This document shows, piece by piece, positions 21,413 through 31,843 of a stretch of 64,000 bases of DNA (position 1 is the first letter of the stretch; every line of letters starts with the position of its first letter). The stretch is from Pyropia yezoensis (lineage: Eukaryota > Rhodophyta > Bangiophyceae > Bangiales > Bangiaceae), in NCBI GenBank assembly GCA_009829735.1, contig CM020619.1, forward strand, positions 25,135,554 to 25,199,553. The letters run 5' to 3'. The translations under genes and the position numbers were made by a program. The notes under the pieces were generated by a model. That model searched no databases. It was not told the DNA's origin and saw only the letters and a program-made list of their open reading frames with translations.

Positions 21413-22440
21413 TGTAATGCGACCCTAATTTAGGAGGACTACTTCTAATCCTTAACTGTCAAGTTAGGAGGTCGCTTTGGTTGCGGTATCAATGAGTCAA
21501 GTATGACCAAAGGGACTTGCACCTATGGGTGGAGGGTAGTTAGTGGTGTCTCCGTGGGTTTCCAACGAGGTGGCCGGCGGCGAATCCACCGCCGGCTTTG
21601 GTAGAACAACAAACCCCTCCCATTTGGGCTCCCATCTTGGTCCCGTGGCTTGAGCTTCAAGGACAGGAACCTTGGCCTCCCGGTGACTTTGCTGCCGATC
21701 CCCCCAGTTGAGTGCTTTCTGAGAGTGGAGAAGTAACGCATCCCTACTGTGCTACATAGGTGGAGCAGCAGGGAACGGGCTTCGGTCACCCCAGTGGTGG
21801 CGCCGTCTCCGGCCCTGGCACACAGATAGGGAGTCGATCCTTGCCTTGTACTCGTGGTTTTGCGATCTGTTGGAATGTGTTGAGCTGTTACTGCTTGACC
21901 GTGTTGAGTTTTTACGTCCCGCAACTTCCTCCCTCGTTCTCTTCTTCGTGGTGACCGTTATGTCGGTTTATTGATTGTGACTTTGTCTACCCAAGAGACA
22001 GGGCACGTGCAAGATGAAGGATCGGGATCGACACCAATCCCGGAGGCGATCACGCGAGCCGGGACCGGTACCCCTATCGACAAAATTGAGACGCCGATGC
22101 TATCCGGTGCCGGATCGACGTTCGGCACGGCTCGGACGGCAGGGGGCCGAGCGGCTGCGAGCGACTGCAAAAGACTAGCACGCGGGCGTGGGTCTAGTCA
22201 GGCACCGACGAGCTGGTCTTGGTTTCGCCCCCACCAGCCGCACTTTCCCTATATGCCAGACCCCCCCCCCCCTTCGTCCTTAAAATCCCTGACCCCCCCC
22301 CTGCCCCATACTCCCCTGTTCAACACACAACCGCCCACCCCCCCCCCCACGAAGGGTACTGGGTCTAGCTTGCCAGCCGTTGCCCAGCAGCTGCGTCCGG
22401 CGAACCCAGCCCGCATCCACCGCCTCAACCTCTCGTTCTA
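21413..22440 (+). mobile_element. Truncated LTR retroelement remnant: LTR, PBS-like site and possible gag start
   Basis: A possible LTR begins TGTAATGCG (21413) and ends GTGCTACA (21756). Immediately after it, GGTGGAGCAGCAGGG (21759-21773) matches the primer-binding site seen next to the LTR of element A. An open plus-strand frame to about 22440 (STPIPEAITRAGTGTPIDK) could be the start of a gag, then sequence becomes C-rich and non-coding. No protease or RT follows, so the element is decayed. LTR boundaries rest on the TG/CA ends and the PBS. Confidence 0.5.
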
Positions 22441-23860
22441 ACCCATATAAATTGGTGCTTCCCAGAGGTGAGAAGAAGTGGCGCGGACCAGAGGCACATG
22501 GTGAACACGGTGGGGGATACTTTGAGGAGACAGGCCAGCGCCACCGCCTCCGAGGCCGCCACGACCGTCACTGCTGCCGCGACCGCCAGCCGCCGCTGCG
22601 CAAAGGGAAGAGGGGGTCCTGGGCAGTGTTTGCAGCGAAGGAAGGGCAGTGGGAGGGGGACAGGGGGAGCTACGCGCCGCGCGGCGGCTGCGAATGGAGG
22701 GTGAAGACCCTCTTTACCTTACCAGATGGGCAAAGTCGCGGATTTCGGGTGATCCGGGGGAAGCCTCACTTGAGGATCGCTCTCGCCTCATTCGAGGCTC
22801 ATGAGCAGTAGAATAGACACTAGCTAGGCGTGCGTCTCTATCTCTCGCAGAGGGGCTCCTTGTAATCTCGTTGTCTAGTTCTCTCTCGCAGAGCGGAGGT
22901 AGTTCACTCCAATCCAAGCGTGACAGGGGGTCCAATTACAACAAGGGGTCCACTCCGAATTTGGACAGCACGATTATCTCATGTAGACCGCGACAAGTCA
23001 GCGCCAACGCGAAGCCCCTCCTCACCGCTTCAGACCAACGCGAGCGCCGTGACTCAGCTGATCCACCCGCCGCCCTGTGCAACATGTCCACCATCGACGC
23101 AAGACTGTGCTCTCATCTGCATCCGGTGATGATGGGTGTGGCGGCAGAGTCAGTTGCAGGGGTACGCTTTGTGGGCTGTGACCAGCGGGGGGTGAGTCGA
23201 TTGTTGCAGCGTCGACCGGTTGGTCGTGCGCCCGCCCACACCACTTTCCTCTTGCTGCCTACTGAAAAGCCCCCTACCCATGCATGCTCACCCTGACCAA
23301 CTTTGAATGTGCTCGCTTCCCTCCACTCTGATGGCTCATGACTCTGAACTCTTCTCGTCCGTTTCATGCCATCATTGAAGCTGATGCAGAAGACGTACCA
23401 ACGTGCATGACGTCGAAAGTTTGTACAACAAAACGCTGCGCGCCGTCGGGGACGCAGACTTGATGGCCGATCAGGCTGGCCGGCGAATGGGAGTGGGCAC
23501 GTGGGACTGGACCCGGGGGGGCGAGGCTGTGTGCGTCTGCAGCGAAGGGAGTCGCTTGTGTGTGCGTCAGTGGAGGCGGTCCGTGTCATCATGAAGGGGT
23601 AGGCAGGGGACGGGGCTCTGTCTGTTGGCCGGGGGGAGGGGGTGACGTGGTTCTCTGCCTGTCGGACGGGGCAGGGCTTGGGGGGGGGGGCGGGGGTGCT
23701 GTGTGTCTGTCGGCCGTGTGGGAGAGTAGAGGGGGGGGGGGGGCTGCTGTGGGCAGGCGGTTTGATGCTTGTTTGCGGGAGGGTGGGGGCAGGCGGGGTC
23801 GGAGACTTGAACACGGGCACGTGTTGTCGCGTGACTCTAATGCATGTTCCCCACTTTCTC
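22441..23860. other. No supportable gene
   Basis: Mixed sequence with one isolated MITE-like terminus (22806-22823, CAGTAGAATAGACACTAG) and G-runs at 23680-23745. The long minus-strand frame over 23113-24036 overlaps the transposase fragment in a different frame and is Pro/Ser-rich, so it is not accepted. Confidence 0.45.
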
Positions 23861-24286
23861 TCAATCATCTCCTGCCCCGTCACAGTGGCTATATTCGCTC
23901 CCAAAACTATTACTGCCAAAATCAAGTTCAAGTTCGTCGGCTTCCACCTCGTCCTCGACCCCTGCCGCCGCCTCTGCCGCGGCCCAAGATAAGCCCTCCA
24001 TCTTAATGGCGTGATATTTGTAGCGTGCCCAAACATCCGCCGTGATGCCCTGGCACCGGTCCTCCACCAGTTCCTTCAGACGAATCAGCGAGAAGTCGAT
24101 GTTCGCGCGCCGCTGAGCAGTCTTGACTGTGCCCCACACCATCTCTATGGGGTTAAGCTCCGGGTGAACAACCGCGGAGACCAGAATAGTGACTCGAAGC
24201 CGACCAGCGAGGCCCTGCACCAGGAGGCGCTGGGCAGGGCGCCGATTGTCCTCCTAGGCTTTCAGCTCCGCGCGCGTGCGTAACTG
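23861..24286 (-). pseudogene. DDE transposase fragment (Tc1/mariner/IS630-type), C-terminal part
   Basis: The minus-strand frame carries HPELNPIEMVWGTVK, the signature around the third catalytic acidic residue of DDE_3/IS630-Tc1-mariner transposases, followed by the usual helical C-terminal part (IRLKELVEDRCQGITADVW) and an acidic tail ending at 23861. The frame is open only from about 24286; the first two catalytic Asp regions, the DNA-binding domain and the terminal inverted repeats are not seen. It is a dead fragment. Confidence 0.7.
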
Positions 24287-24721
24287 CCGCCACTCTTCTC
24301 CCTCTCTCTCCTCGGGAACACCCTGTTTGGTCCAGCCCGTTTGCCCCCGTGTAGTTGGCGAATGCAACTGATAGAGTCTGCGGAGGGCGCGGCTTCAATA
24401 CACGTGGGCAGAGAGCCCTTCGAGGGCAGGAGCGCCAGTGCCCGATCCCGGGCCGGGTGCGACATGAAAGGGCGCACCACGAGGACCAGTTGCAACGGGC
24501 TGCGACGCCCCACCCTTCACCGGCATGAGCATGCCCGCTGCCGTACCGGGAGATGCTAGAAGAGCGAGACCCGGCTGGATAGACGGGGGAATGTAAGGTT
24601 TTACCCCCTAATCCCATGCCGAATACCTAAGGAATAATATCTAGGACCTACATTACAGATCCTGCCGAACCAACTCCTGGCAACATGGATCAGCTCTTCG
24701 TATTGTGGGGCATGACATGGT

Positions 24722-25380
24722 TGTGGCGTTTGTGGCCTCGTTCCCCTTCCGGGGACCGCGGAGTGCTGGCCTACGTTGGGGCGTCAGCGGATCATTGGTC
24801 ATCCGCCGCGGGATGGCGGGCCTTGCTAGCCGTCCGTTGTGAATTGACCAAGGGAGGCGGTTATACTCCTCTGGACTTGGTGGCCTGGGATTTGATTGTT
24901 TCTCTATGCATTTGTCTCTTCTCGATTTTCCTTGCGTGTTTTCGTGCTGTTCGTCCTTTTTCTCCCATTGGTTTTTTTATGGGCGGATTGCACTTGTGTG
25001 TGGGGGGTTTTCGCTTGCTTTTCTTTCGAGGGATTATTGTTGGAGCGGGTGCCCCGGTGCGCTCCGGGGTAGGCCGGGTGCATGCTGGCACTTGGCCCGC
25101 TGGGCGGGGCCCGCTGGGGAGGGCGCCTGGGAGGTCACCTGGGGAGCCCTTCGGAGGGTTCTTAGGGGCTTGGCCCGGGGTCTCAACGAGGTCCCTCTTG
25201 TAAAACAACCTTGCTTTGGGCTTCTCCTTCCCCTTGGGCAAAAGCCTTTTACCTTTGCCTCGGACCTTGACGTGGGCAAGCGCGCGTGGGGCTCCCTGGC
25301 CCGTTCCTTCTAGTGGTTACCCGTTGTCCCTCTGCGGTGGATCGGGTTCCCTGTGGGCATGCGGTGGTCATAACGCTACA
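24722..25380 (+). mobile_element. Degenerate solo LTR, family 2, copy 1 (659 bp)
   Basis: Begins TGTGGCGTTTGTGGCC and ends ATAACGCTACA, the same ends as the solo LTR at 34245-34889 (there on the minus strand). Shared internal blocks include TTTTCGCTTGCTTTTC, CTGGCACTTGGCCCGCTGGG, CTTGTAAAAC and ACCTTTGCCTCG. The flanking 5-mers ATGGT and GTTGT do not match, so the target duplication has decayed or one side was rearranged. Confidence 0.72.
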
Positions 25381-25567
25381 GTTGTGTACCTTCCACACTC
25401 AAGATGAGTCCGTCGCTGTCTTACGGTGTCTGCCGGCCGCACGACAGCAGCCATCGACAGCCAATCATGGCGTGTCGAAGGGCGCCACCGTCAGAACCCA
25501 TGACGAGCCACATCTGCCGCAGCTAGCGAGTCCGTTAGAATGTCCTTGCTGTAGCATTGCAGCGATG

Positions 25568-26113
25568 TGACTGGCTAGCCGGCTGGCCGATTCGGTGGAC
25601 TCGATCGAACCGTGCTTACACGCCTCTCGGATCTTTGGACCAACTGGCGTCTGGGGCCGTCTGGGGTGGCGCACTAGGCGCCGCACGCCGGACCTCTTCG
25701 TTTAGGGAACACTGGGGCTGTACTCCTCTAGTGCGCACTCCCGCCCATGCTTTGTTCTGAGAGCCATGCTTTGTTAATGGGTCGATTTGTGCCTACCGGC
25801 GGCGCGACGGGAAACGCATGCTATGGGGCACCTCGGGTACTCCGACGCGAGTATATAGTGCGTGGGTGTTGGCGGTTCTGGGCGAGACCTGCGGGGCAAC
25901 CACAGACACATACAAAAAATGACCTTATCCCTTTGAGCCCCCCTCGATCACCACCGACGTCGCGCTGTCCTCTTCCCCAGACCCACCACCGTCACCAACC
26001 CCGTCATCTTCCACGCACTCTGTCGCACTATTGGCTGGAACGGGTCGCTGACACCAATCACGAGTACGTTGAGGGCTGCCCCAGTGTGGGTGGCTCCGTA
26101 CATGTGGCAGCTT
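25568..26113 (+). repeat. Dispersed repeat with TATA promoter, copy 1 (partner 49146-49731)
   Basis: Starts TGACTGGCT and shares long blocks with 49146-49731: TAGTGCGCAC, CCCGCCCATGCTT, TGTGCCTACCGGCGG, GGGGCACCTCGGGT, CGACGCGAGTATATAGTGCG, GGGGCAACCACAGACACA and CACGAGTACGTTGAGGGCT. The TATATA core at 25852 in both copies suggests a polymerase II promoter, as in an LTR. A TG start and a GTGGCA end are consistent with an LTR, but no target duplication or internal region was found. Confidence 0.65.
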
Positions 26114-27225
26114 CAGATAGTTCGACTTTCTACCTGGCGGTGACTTGCGATTCTCTTTTTGATCTGTCTCTCCCTGTGATTGTGCAGTCGTGTTGCCCTC
26201 TGCGTTCGGCTTGCCACGGGCTTTGTAATACGAATGTAGCGGGTTCCACGAATCACACCGAACGAGCAATTTTCTGACACAACCCTTGTGGTTTTTTTCA
26301 CGTAATATTCCTTTTGGTCAACCGATTGTTGAATCCCTGTGAGATGCACCTCAGATTTGGAATACTCTTCCTTAGCACTGGCGGCCGGCCCGACATCCTC
26401 GGCGGCCTCGGCGCGTGACACGGGGTCCACGTCACGTGGCAACCCCCGGGCGCGCGCACCCTCGACGGTCCGCGCACTCTCGACGGCCCGCGCATCCCCG
26501 ACAATCCGCTCACCCCGACGGCCTGTGGCGCATGTGGGGATCCAAGGGATCCCCCAAAGCTCGAGCAGGGGCCCTGCCCAGGCGATACGGTGCCATACGA
26601 GGCCGCCGGTGCCAAGGCACGCACACGTGGAGCCCTCACTGGGTGGCCACGCGGCTATCCCGGCATGGCCCCCAGTCGGTGGGTCCCGCCGGGATCCTTC
26701 GGCTCACCCGGGAAAGGGGGGACCCGAGACCGGCACAGGTATCTCCCCGGGATACTGGATTTGGTGGGCGTAAGCCCAATCCAATTGTATGGGTTTTACG
26801 CCCCATAGGGGGCTATTTTGTTTTTGAGTTTCTGCATTGTTGAGTGATTGGTTGTTGTATTTGCTTTGGGGCCAGTGCCCCGCTGGCTGGGATGATCCGT
26901 CAGAAGGGCAGAGAGATTCTTGCTGGCACCGCTTGCCTGGAATGTGACTGGCTCGCACGTGGCCCGGGGTGTAGGGTCGCTGGGTGCGGTGTGAGGGGGG
27001 CATATGTGCACATGGCGGTGCTCATCGCTTGTCCCCTTCGTAAAGGCAGACTTTTATGTGCGTGAATACTGCCGCCCTGGTGCGTGCTTGTCACGTTTTA
27101 GACAGCCAGACGGTTGGGGGCTCCGTATCTCACCGGTCTCTCTGTTATTTTCCAGGGTAAGGTTCTTTGTTTCATCTGGGTGCTAGGCGCCTATACCCTT
27201 AAACCACTACGGCGCCTTCACGGCC
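26114..27225. other. No supportable gene
   Basis: No domain-bearing frame, no clear mobile-element ends. A short degenerate tandem of CGCGCACnCTCGACGG-like units occurs at about 26445-26520. The sequence is less GC-biased than the host-gene regions and resembles transposon debris. Confidence 0.4.
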
Positions 27226-27231
27226 CACGGT

Positions 27232-27330
27232 CCGTCGGCACGCAGCCCCCCGTCGGCACGCAGCCCCGCGCCGGCACGCGGCCCGCCGTCGGCACGCGGC
27301 CCCCTGCAGGCACACGCCTGCCCGAGGGCA
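27232..27330 (+). repeat. 15-bp tandem repeat coding VGTQP-like pentapeptides
   Basis: Units of about 15 bp (GTCGGCACGCAGCCC and variants) repeat five to six times, keeping one plus-strand frame open as VGTQPPVGTQPRAGTRP. The frame continues in Pro-rich sequence toward the zinc-finger region, but no start codon with support is visible. Confidence 0.6.
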
Positions 27331-27599
27331 CTCAACCCCCCAGCGGGCGCCTCCTTTATCCCTACCCCGGCGGTCCCAGTCCGCCTCCCCTCGGTGCGCC
27401 GGGCCGCACCCAAGCCCCCCCTCTCTGGAAAGAACAAGGGCCCCGCCACCAAGGATACGGCAGCACGCGTCAACCGTCACCTGTTACTACCCCCCCAAGA
27501 GCCGGGGCGCCGTTACGCCGCCCCGCCACCGCCCGTAATTGGTCACTTTGAGCCAATTACCGCGGGCGCGGTCCAGCAGCCTGAGCAACGCGAAATTGC

Positions 27600-28160
27600 C
27601 AAGAGCCACCGTGGGGCGCAAGGGAAATTCCCCTGCAAACCTTGTGGTGTGCGGTGCAACAGCTTCACTGTGCTGCGCGATCACCGCGGATCCTGTCGCC
27701 ACCGATATGCAGTTAACCGCCCGGAACTCTTTCTTGTTGTGAACCCTGTGGCCGCGAATTAGAGGCGGCGGAATATTTCGAGCGGCATACACGTGGCAAG
27801 GATCATCACCGCACGCTGGCGCACCGCACCGATTGACACCTGTTGACACAACCCCGGATGTGGCCTAGGAGCCCGATTTTCCCCCGTTGATCCCCCCGCT
27901 TGGAAATCCGACACGGCCCGAGTCGGGCCCGTGCACGGACGCATCTGAAAAACCATTTGTGTAATTTCAGTCGCATTGCTTGTGCTGCTGCAAACAGTGC
28001 TGTTCATCATTTGGAACGTTGCAGCAAGTACGGCAGCACTTATTCAAATCGTGTACACCACTGCAGCTGCGGAGCAACTCCTATTCCACGTCTCCAAGAT
28101 CTTCTTTGGGGTCCTCCCAAAGCACGTCTTGTGAAATCTGGGTTGCAAGTTTGTTAGCCT
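27600..28160 (+). pseudogene. Decayed C2H2/C2HC zinc-finger array
   Basis: Three motifs with the same C-x2-C-x12-H spacing: CKPCGVRCNSFTVLRDH...C (about 27631-27690), CEPCGRELEAAEYFERH...H (about 27736-27805, a U1-type H-x5-H end) and CKQCCSSFGTLQQVRQH...C (about 27987-28050). The second is in a different frame from the first, and stops lie between them. A TTTCAG acceptor-like sequence (27970) precedes the third. They look like remnants of a tandem zinc-finger protein lying directly upstream of element B; whether they belonged to that element is unknown. Confidence 0.45.
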
Positions 28161-28181
28161 TGGACTTAGACCGAAAGCAAC

Positions 28182-29100
28182 GTGGACACACCAACTCCGG
28201 GGGGTGTCAACCCGGCCGATCCCGTCTCGGGCTCGAACGCACCGACCATGGAAGCCTGGCCCCAGCTTACAGCCTTTTTCACGCAAATGAGCAAACAACT
28301 CGAGGCTCAAAAGATGGAATTAGCAGACGATAAGCAGCAGCTCTCCGATGCCAACGCCAGGGCCACTACTGGTGGCGTGCAATCGGCGAGGCCGAACAAG
28401 CCCGTGGCTTCCTCCGGTAAACCTCAGACGGTTGAAGTGTGGAGCTCGCATGTGGATTTCTATGTGCGACCGATTGACCCCGACGATGCGTGAAGCATCG
28501 CTTGCACCTTCCTCGATGGTGAAGCGTTACACTGGTGGAAAGTCTACAGGCAGACTACAGTGGTTCCGAACTAGGAAGCCTTCCGTTCTGCGCTAATCCG
28601 ACGCTTCTGTCCACTGAAGAAGACACCAGCGGCACGAGACAAGCTGCACTCGTGGCGCCAGATCAAAGACGTCGGAACGTTCAACAGGCCTCTTATGAGC
28701 GTCCTCTTGTACTTCGCTGGCATCACGGAAGCCGAGAACATTGACCGCTACACCCGAGGCCTAAAGCCGGACATCTGGCAGGCCCTTGGTCTCAAGACCT
28801 GCTCCGTTCTCGAATGCCTCATGACTGGCGCTCTGCGCGTGGAGGCTGCCAAGGCTGGCGCTTCGATGCATCTCAGCGGCACATCTGCGAAGCTGTCCAC
28901 GACGGGTATCATTCCCGTGCGACCTAAGTGTATACGACATCATCCTCGGAAAGAAATGGCGTGACGACAAGGACGCCAAAGTCAACAACAAGAAGAACAA
29001 GATCTCCTTCAAGTTTAACCACAAGGACACCTCCATCACTGGCTCCCTCAAGAAGCCCCATGGCCTGATTAGTAGGCAACACCTCGCCAAGGACCTCATC
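28182..29100 (+). pseudogene. Element B (Ty3/gypsy) gag and protease remnants
   Basis: Plus strand. A gag N-terminus (FFTQMSKQLEAQKMELADD) is followed after an in-frame TGA (28492) by sequence that still reads FLDGEALHWW and, from about 28690, RYTRGLKPDIWQALG and TGALRVEAAKAGAS, a classic retrotransposon gag domain. Near 28925 it jumps to a protease C-terminal segment (YDIILGKKWRDD) and ends in an A-rich run with TAA at 29102. Stops, frame changes and a gag-protease deletion show it is dead. The RT half resumes at 36929 beyond the inserted element A. Confidence 0.8.
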
Positions 29101-29130
29101 TAAAAAAAAAAAAAGAATTCCTGTCTTCGC

Positions 29131-29598
29131 TGTGGCAAAAACCTCTCACACACCCGACACCCAAGTTGGGGCGGTGTGCAAGGGCTGCCTCCCGTGTCAG
29201 GGGAACCGGAAGAAGTGCAAGTCGCACACACTCTATCCCTGTTGTGGGGCAATCCTCCCACGGACAAACAAGAAGATGGTGTGTGGTCCAACAGTTTGTT
29301 GGTCGGGACGGGGACGCAGGGCCAAGCCCCGCTGTCCCTCCCCTTATCCCCCCAGGGTCCCCTCAGAATCTCGCCACTCAGAATCTCCCACCCCAGCACC
29401 TGCCCACCGGGCCACACGAAAATTCAAGACGATAAATGCAGAAAACCCTCAAATCCAAGTTGGATTTACTACTAAGCTAACTATCCCAAACTTAGGGAAT
29501 ATGAACCCAAATGCAGGGGGAGGAACGGATCAGGCTAGTGGCCTGCCGCCCCTTGCATGGCACGTGTTGCCCCCCTATCTACTGTCAATACTGCCACA
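29131..29598 (-). repeat. Element A 3' LTR
   Basis: 468 bp, TGTGGCA...TGCCACA, nearly identical to 36455-36923, so insertion was recent on the scale of this locus. The differences are a few substitutions and a small indel near the right end (TATCTACTGTC versus TACCTGGGGGTC). Confidence 0.93.
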
Positions 29599-29611
29599 CT
29601 CCCCTCTCCTC
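29599..29611 (-). promoter_or_regulatory. Polypurine tract of element A
   Basis: Minus strand GAGGAGAGGGGAG directly abuts the 3' LTR; this is the expected site for plus-strand DNA priming in reverse transcription. Confidence 0.8.
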
Positions 29612-29935
29612 AGTTCCGACCGACCCGGTCGGCCCTAGAGGGGGTGCGTAAACGCACGTCTCGGCGTTGGAGGCGCGACTTGCTGTCCCCTCTCGAGTAC
29701 GTAACGCGGATGTGGAGGCGGTCACGTTGACCGCCCCTCTCCTCAAGCTTGCCCACTCGGCAGCTTGCTCTCCCCGGTTCTCTCTTCACCATCACCAACA
29801 CATCCCCTTCGCCTTCCCCTTGGCCGCCCCACGCTGGGGAGGCCACCAATCTACCCACGATCCGAGCCCCCCTCAACTCGAGGCGGGTCTCGTGCCGCTG
29901 TAGCCAGGGCGTCTCTCCACAACTTGGGGAGAGCC

Positions 29936-31843
29936 ATGGCGACTCCGGGGGTGGAGACGGACTCCCTCGATGAACGTATGGAGGACACCTTCTACGGTGC
30001 AGCGCCCGCCGGGACTTCCGGCGGGGGCTCCGCGATCGCTCCGGGGGATGGGACTCCCGCGTCACCCGGCTTTGGGTTGACAGCGGGATCTCCCCCGGAG
30101 GCGGGACACGTTGACCCGCGTGAGGCCTTGGGGCGGTGCTTTTACCCCGCTTGGCCTCTGTATGAGGAGGGGTTGACTGTTCTTCGCTGTGGCCGACTTG
30201 GCACAGCGATGGGTCGGGTGTGGGACCGCCTACGGGAGAAGTATCCCCGTAGGGTCGGGTTCCCGGCCGGCTTCAGGACGGACCAGTTTGCCATCCTGGA
30301 CGATGAGGAGGTCGAAGACGTACAGCGGGCCAAGGCCATGATGGACCGCGGGGGAACTATCCCGGGTCCCGGCGACTTTCCGACCTTCACTCGGGACGCG
30401 GTGGCAACTCGCCCCCCGTACCTTCACGAGGCCGATCTGCACACTCATCACTTTGATGTGCGGATGGAGAAAGACTTCCGGCGAGGTCCCTACTTGGTGA
30501 CCTCGGCTCAACTTGAGTTTCCGCAGCAGTCCGCTGCCAGTAAGGAGCAGTACTACCCGAAGAAGCCCGAGTGGTGGCCTCATGTTGAGGTCCCCTACGG
30601 GTTCCCGGCGTTGCTGCCACGGTTGCTCGACCACTTCGGCTCCGTCATGTTGACGGCTAGCCCGGATCATCTGGTGTGGGCCATGTTGGCCACCCAGTGG
30701 CTCCTCGAGGTCATGTCGACCTGGGTGTCCTGTGTCCAGCGGCGGGGGATGCTCTGGCATCCTCCTCTCCGGCTTATCCAAGGTTTGGAACAGCTCACCC
30801 CTCAGCTAGTTGCTGAGGGGTGCTCGTCAGGACAACTCACTCTACTTGAGGAGATGCTCCGCCTCCACAAGTTCATCGAGTGGGAGAGCATTAACCACAA
30901 GTTGCGCCGCCCCACTCGTGGGCCCAAGGACACTGGCGCACTTCGTCAGTTCGTATGGGTCGCTCGTGAACTTCACGACGGCCGTGTGGTCTTACGAGAG
31001 GGGTTGGGCATCGGGGACTACCCGTATGCCCCGGGGGTGGATCGCCACACTGCGCCACCCCCGGACAAGGCCATAGTTATGGCCGTGCCCTCTCACGATG
31101 ACTATATGACTCAACCCACTGCGGGGGCCCCAAGTCGGGGTCGCAGTTACACCCGGGTACCGCCACCTCGGCGTGCCCCTCCGCTTCCTCCTGTTCCCTA
31201 CCAGCCGCACGGGGACATCCCGATTACCGTGGCCGTTGAGTCGTCCACCCCGGTGTCCCCCAACTTGGGGGCCACCCTTCTGACGGTATTCCCCAAGATG
31301 GTGTTACCGGCCACGCCTCTGACCTCAGAGATGATGATCACCACGATGGTGCGCACCATCTCCTGGTTGGCCGCGTCGACCGCAACCCTTCAAGTTTCCG
31401 AGACTCCTCAACTTGAGGAGCGCATTCGTACTGCGGTGGCGACCGCGAGTTGCGAGTCGGTGGCGGAGTTTATGACGGCCGAGTTGGCTCGCATCGGGGC
31501 TATTATGCCCCAGCCAGCCCCACTTGGGCGTGGCAAACGTCGGGCGAGCCGGGCATACTCGCCTCCTCGCCGTCGTCGCCGACGCTCAAGGCGCTCTCCC
31601 TCCGTGTCGGAGGACGAGTTGTCTTACTCCGTCTCGGAGTCCTCCACTCCGTCAGAGTCGGAGTCGGTCCGGCTGCTGCTGAAGCAACACACAACCAAGT
31701 TGGTCGTAGCAAGCGTCCACATCCAGGATGTAGTAGCCTCCCAACCTGGGAATAGCCAAGATAGGGGGCTTCAGCAAAAGGTCCCGAAGAGTCTCAAATT
31801 ATTCCTGCTCCACCCGACTTGGGGGAGGCAGGTTCTTCGGTAG
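29936..31843 (+). CDS. Antisense ORF in the 3' internal region of element A, unknown function
   Basis: A long plus-strand frame inside a minus-strand retrotransposon, between the RNase H break and the PPT. The frame opens at 29765 with a non-ATG codon; the ATG at 29936 has a good context (GAGCCATGG). It encodes about 635 residues: an acidic N-terminus, a globular Trp/Tyr-rich middle (FDVRMEKDFRRGPYLV, YYPKKPEWWPHVEVPYG, WAMLATQWLLEVMSTW) and an SR-like basic tail ([14 protein letters not shown]) followed by a Ser/Glu stretch. Past about 31670 it reads the complement of RNase H, so its natural C-terminus was probably lost at the deletion junction. Antisense ORFs in this position are known in some plant Ty3/gypsy elements (Retand type). 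No family assigned. The nuclear-type tail suggests a nucleic-acid-associated protein; this is inference. Confidence 0.6.
   Translation: MATPGVETDSLDERMEDTFYGAAPAGTSGGGSAIAPGDGTPASPGFGLTAGSPPEAGHVDPREALGRCFYPAWPLYEEGLTVLRCGRLGTAMGRVWDRLREKYPRRVGFPAGFRTDQFAILDDEEVEDVQRAKAMMDRGGTIPGPGDFPTFTRDAVATRPPYLHEADLHTHHFDVRMEKDFRRGPYLVTSAQLEFPQQSAASKEQYYPKKPEWWPHVEVPYGFPALLPRLLDHFGSVMLTASPDHLVWAMLATQWLLEVMSTWVSCVQRRGMLWHPPLRLIQGLEQLTPQLVAEGCSSGQLTLLEEMLRLHKFIEWESINHKLRRPTRGPKDTGALRQFVWVARELHDGRVVLREGLGIGDYPYAPGVDRHTAPPPDKAIVMAVPSHDDYMTQPTAGAPSRGRSYTRVPPPRRAPPLPPVPYQPHGDIPITVAVESSTPVSPNLGATLLTVFPKMVLPATPLTSEMMITTMVRTISWLAASTATLQVSETPQLEERIRTAVATASCESVAEFMTAELARIGAIMPQPAPLGRGKRRASRAYSPPRRRRRRSRRSPSVSEDELSYSVSESSTPSESESVRLLLKQHTTKLVVASVHIQDVVASQPGNSQDRGLQQKVPKSLKLFLLHPTWGRQVLR

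Noticed and set aside
23113-24036. 307-codon minus-strand ORF
   Set aside because: Overlaps the transposase fragment in another frame; Pro/Ser-rich with no domain.
24600-24660. Possible short inverted repeat TGTAAGGT...ACCTACATTACA
   Set aside because: The arms match poorly and enclose only about 50 bp; no second copy was seen.
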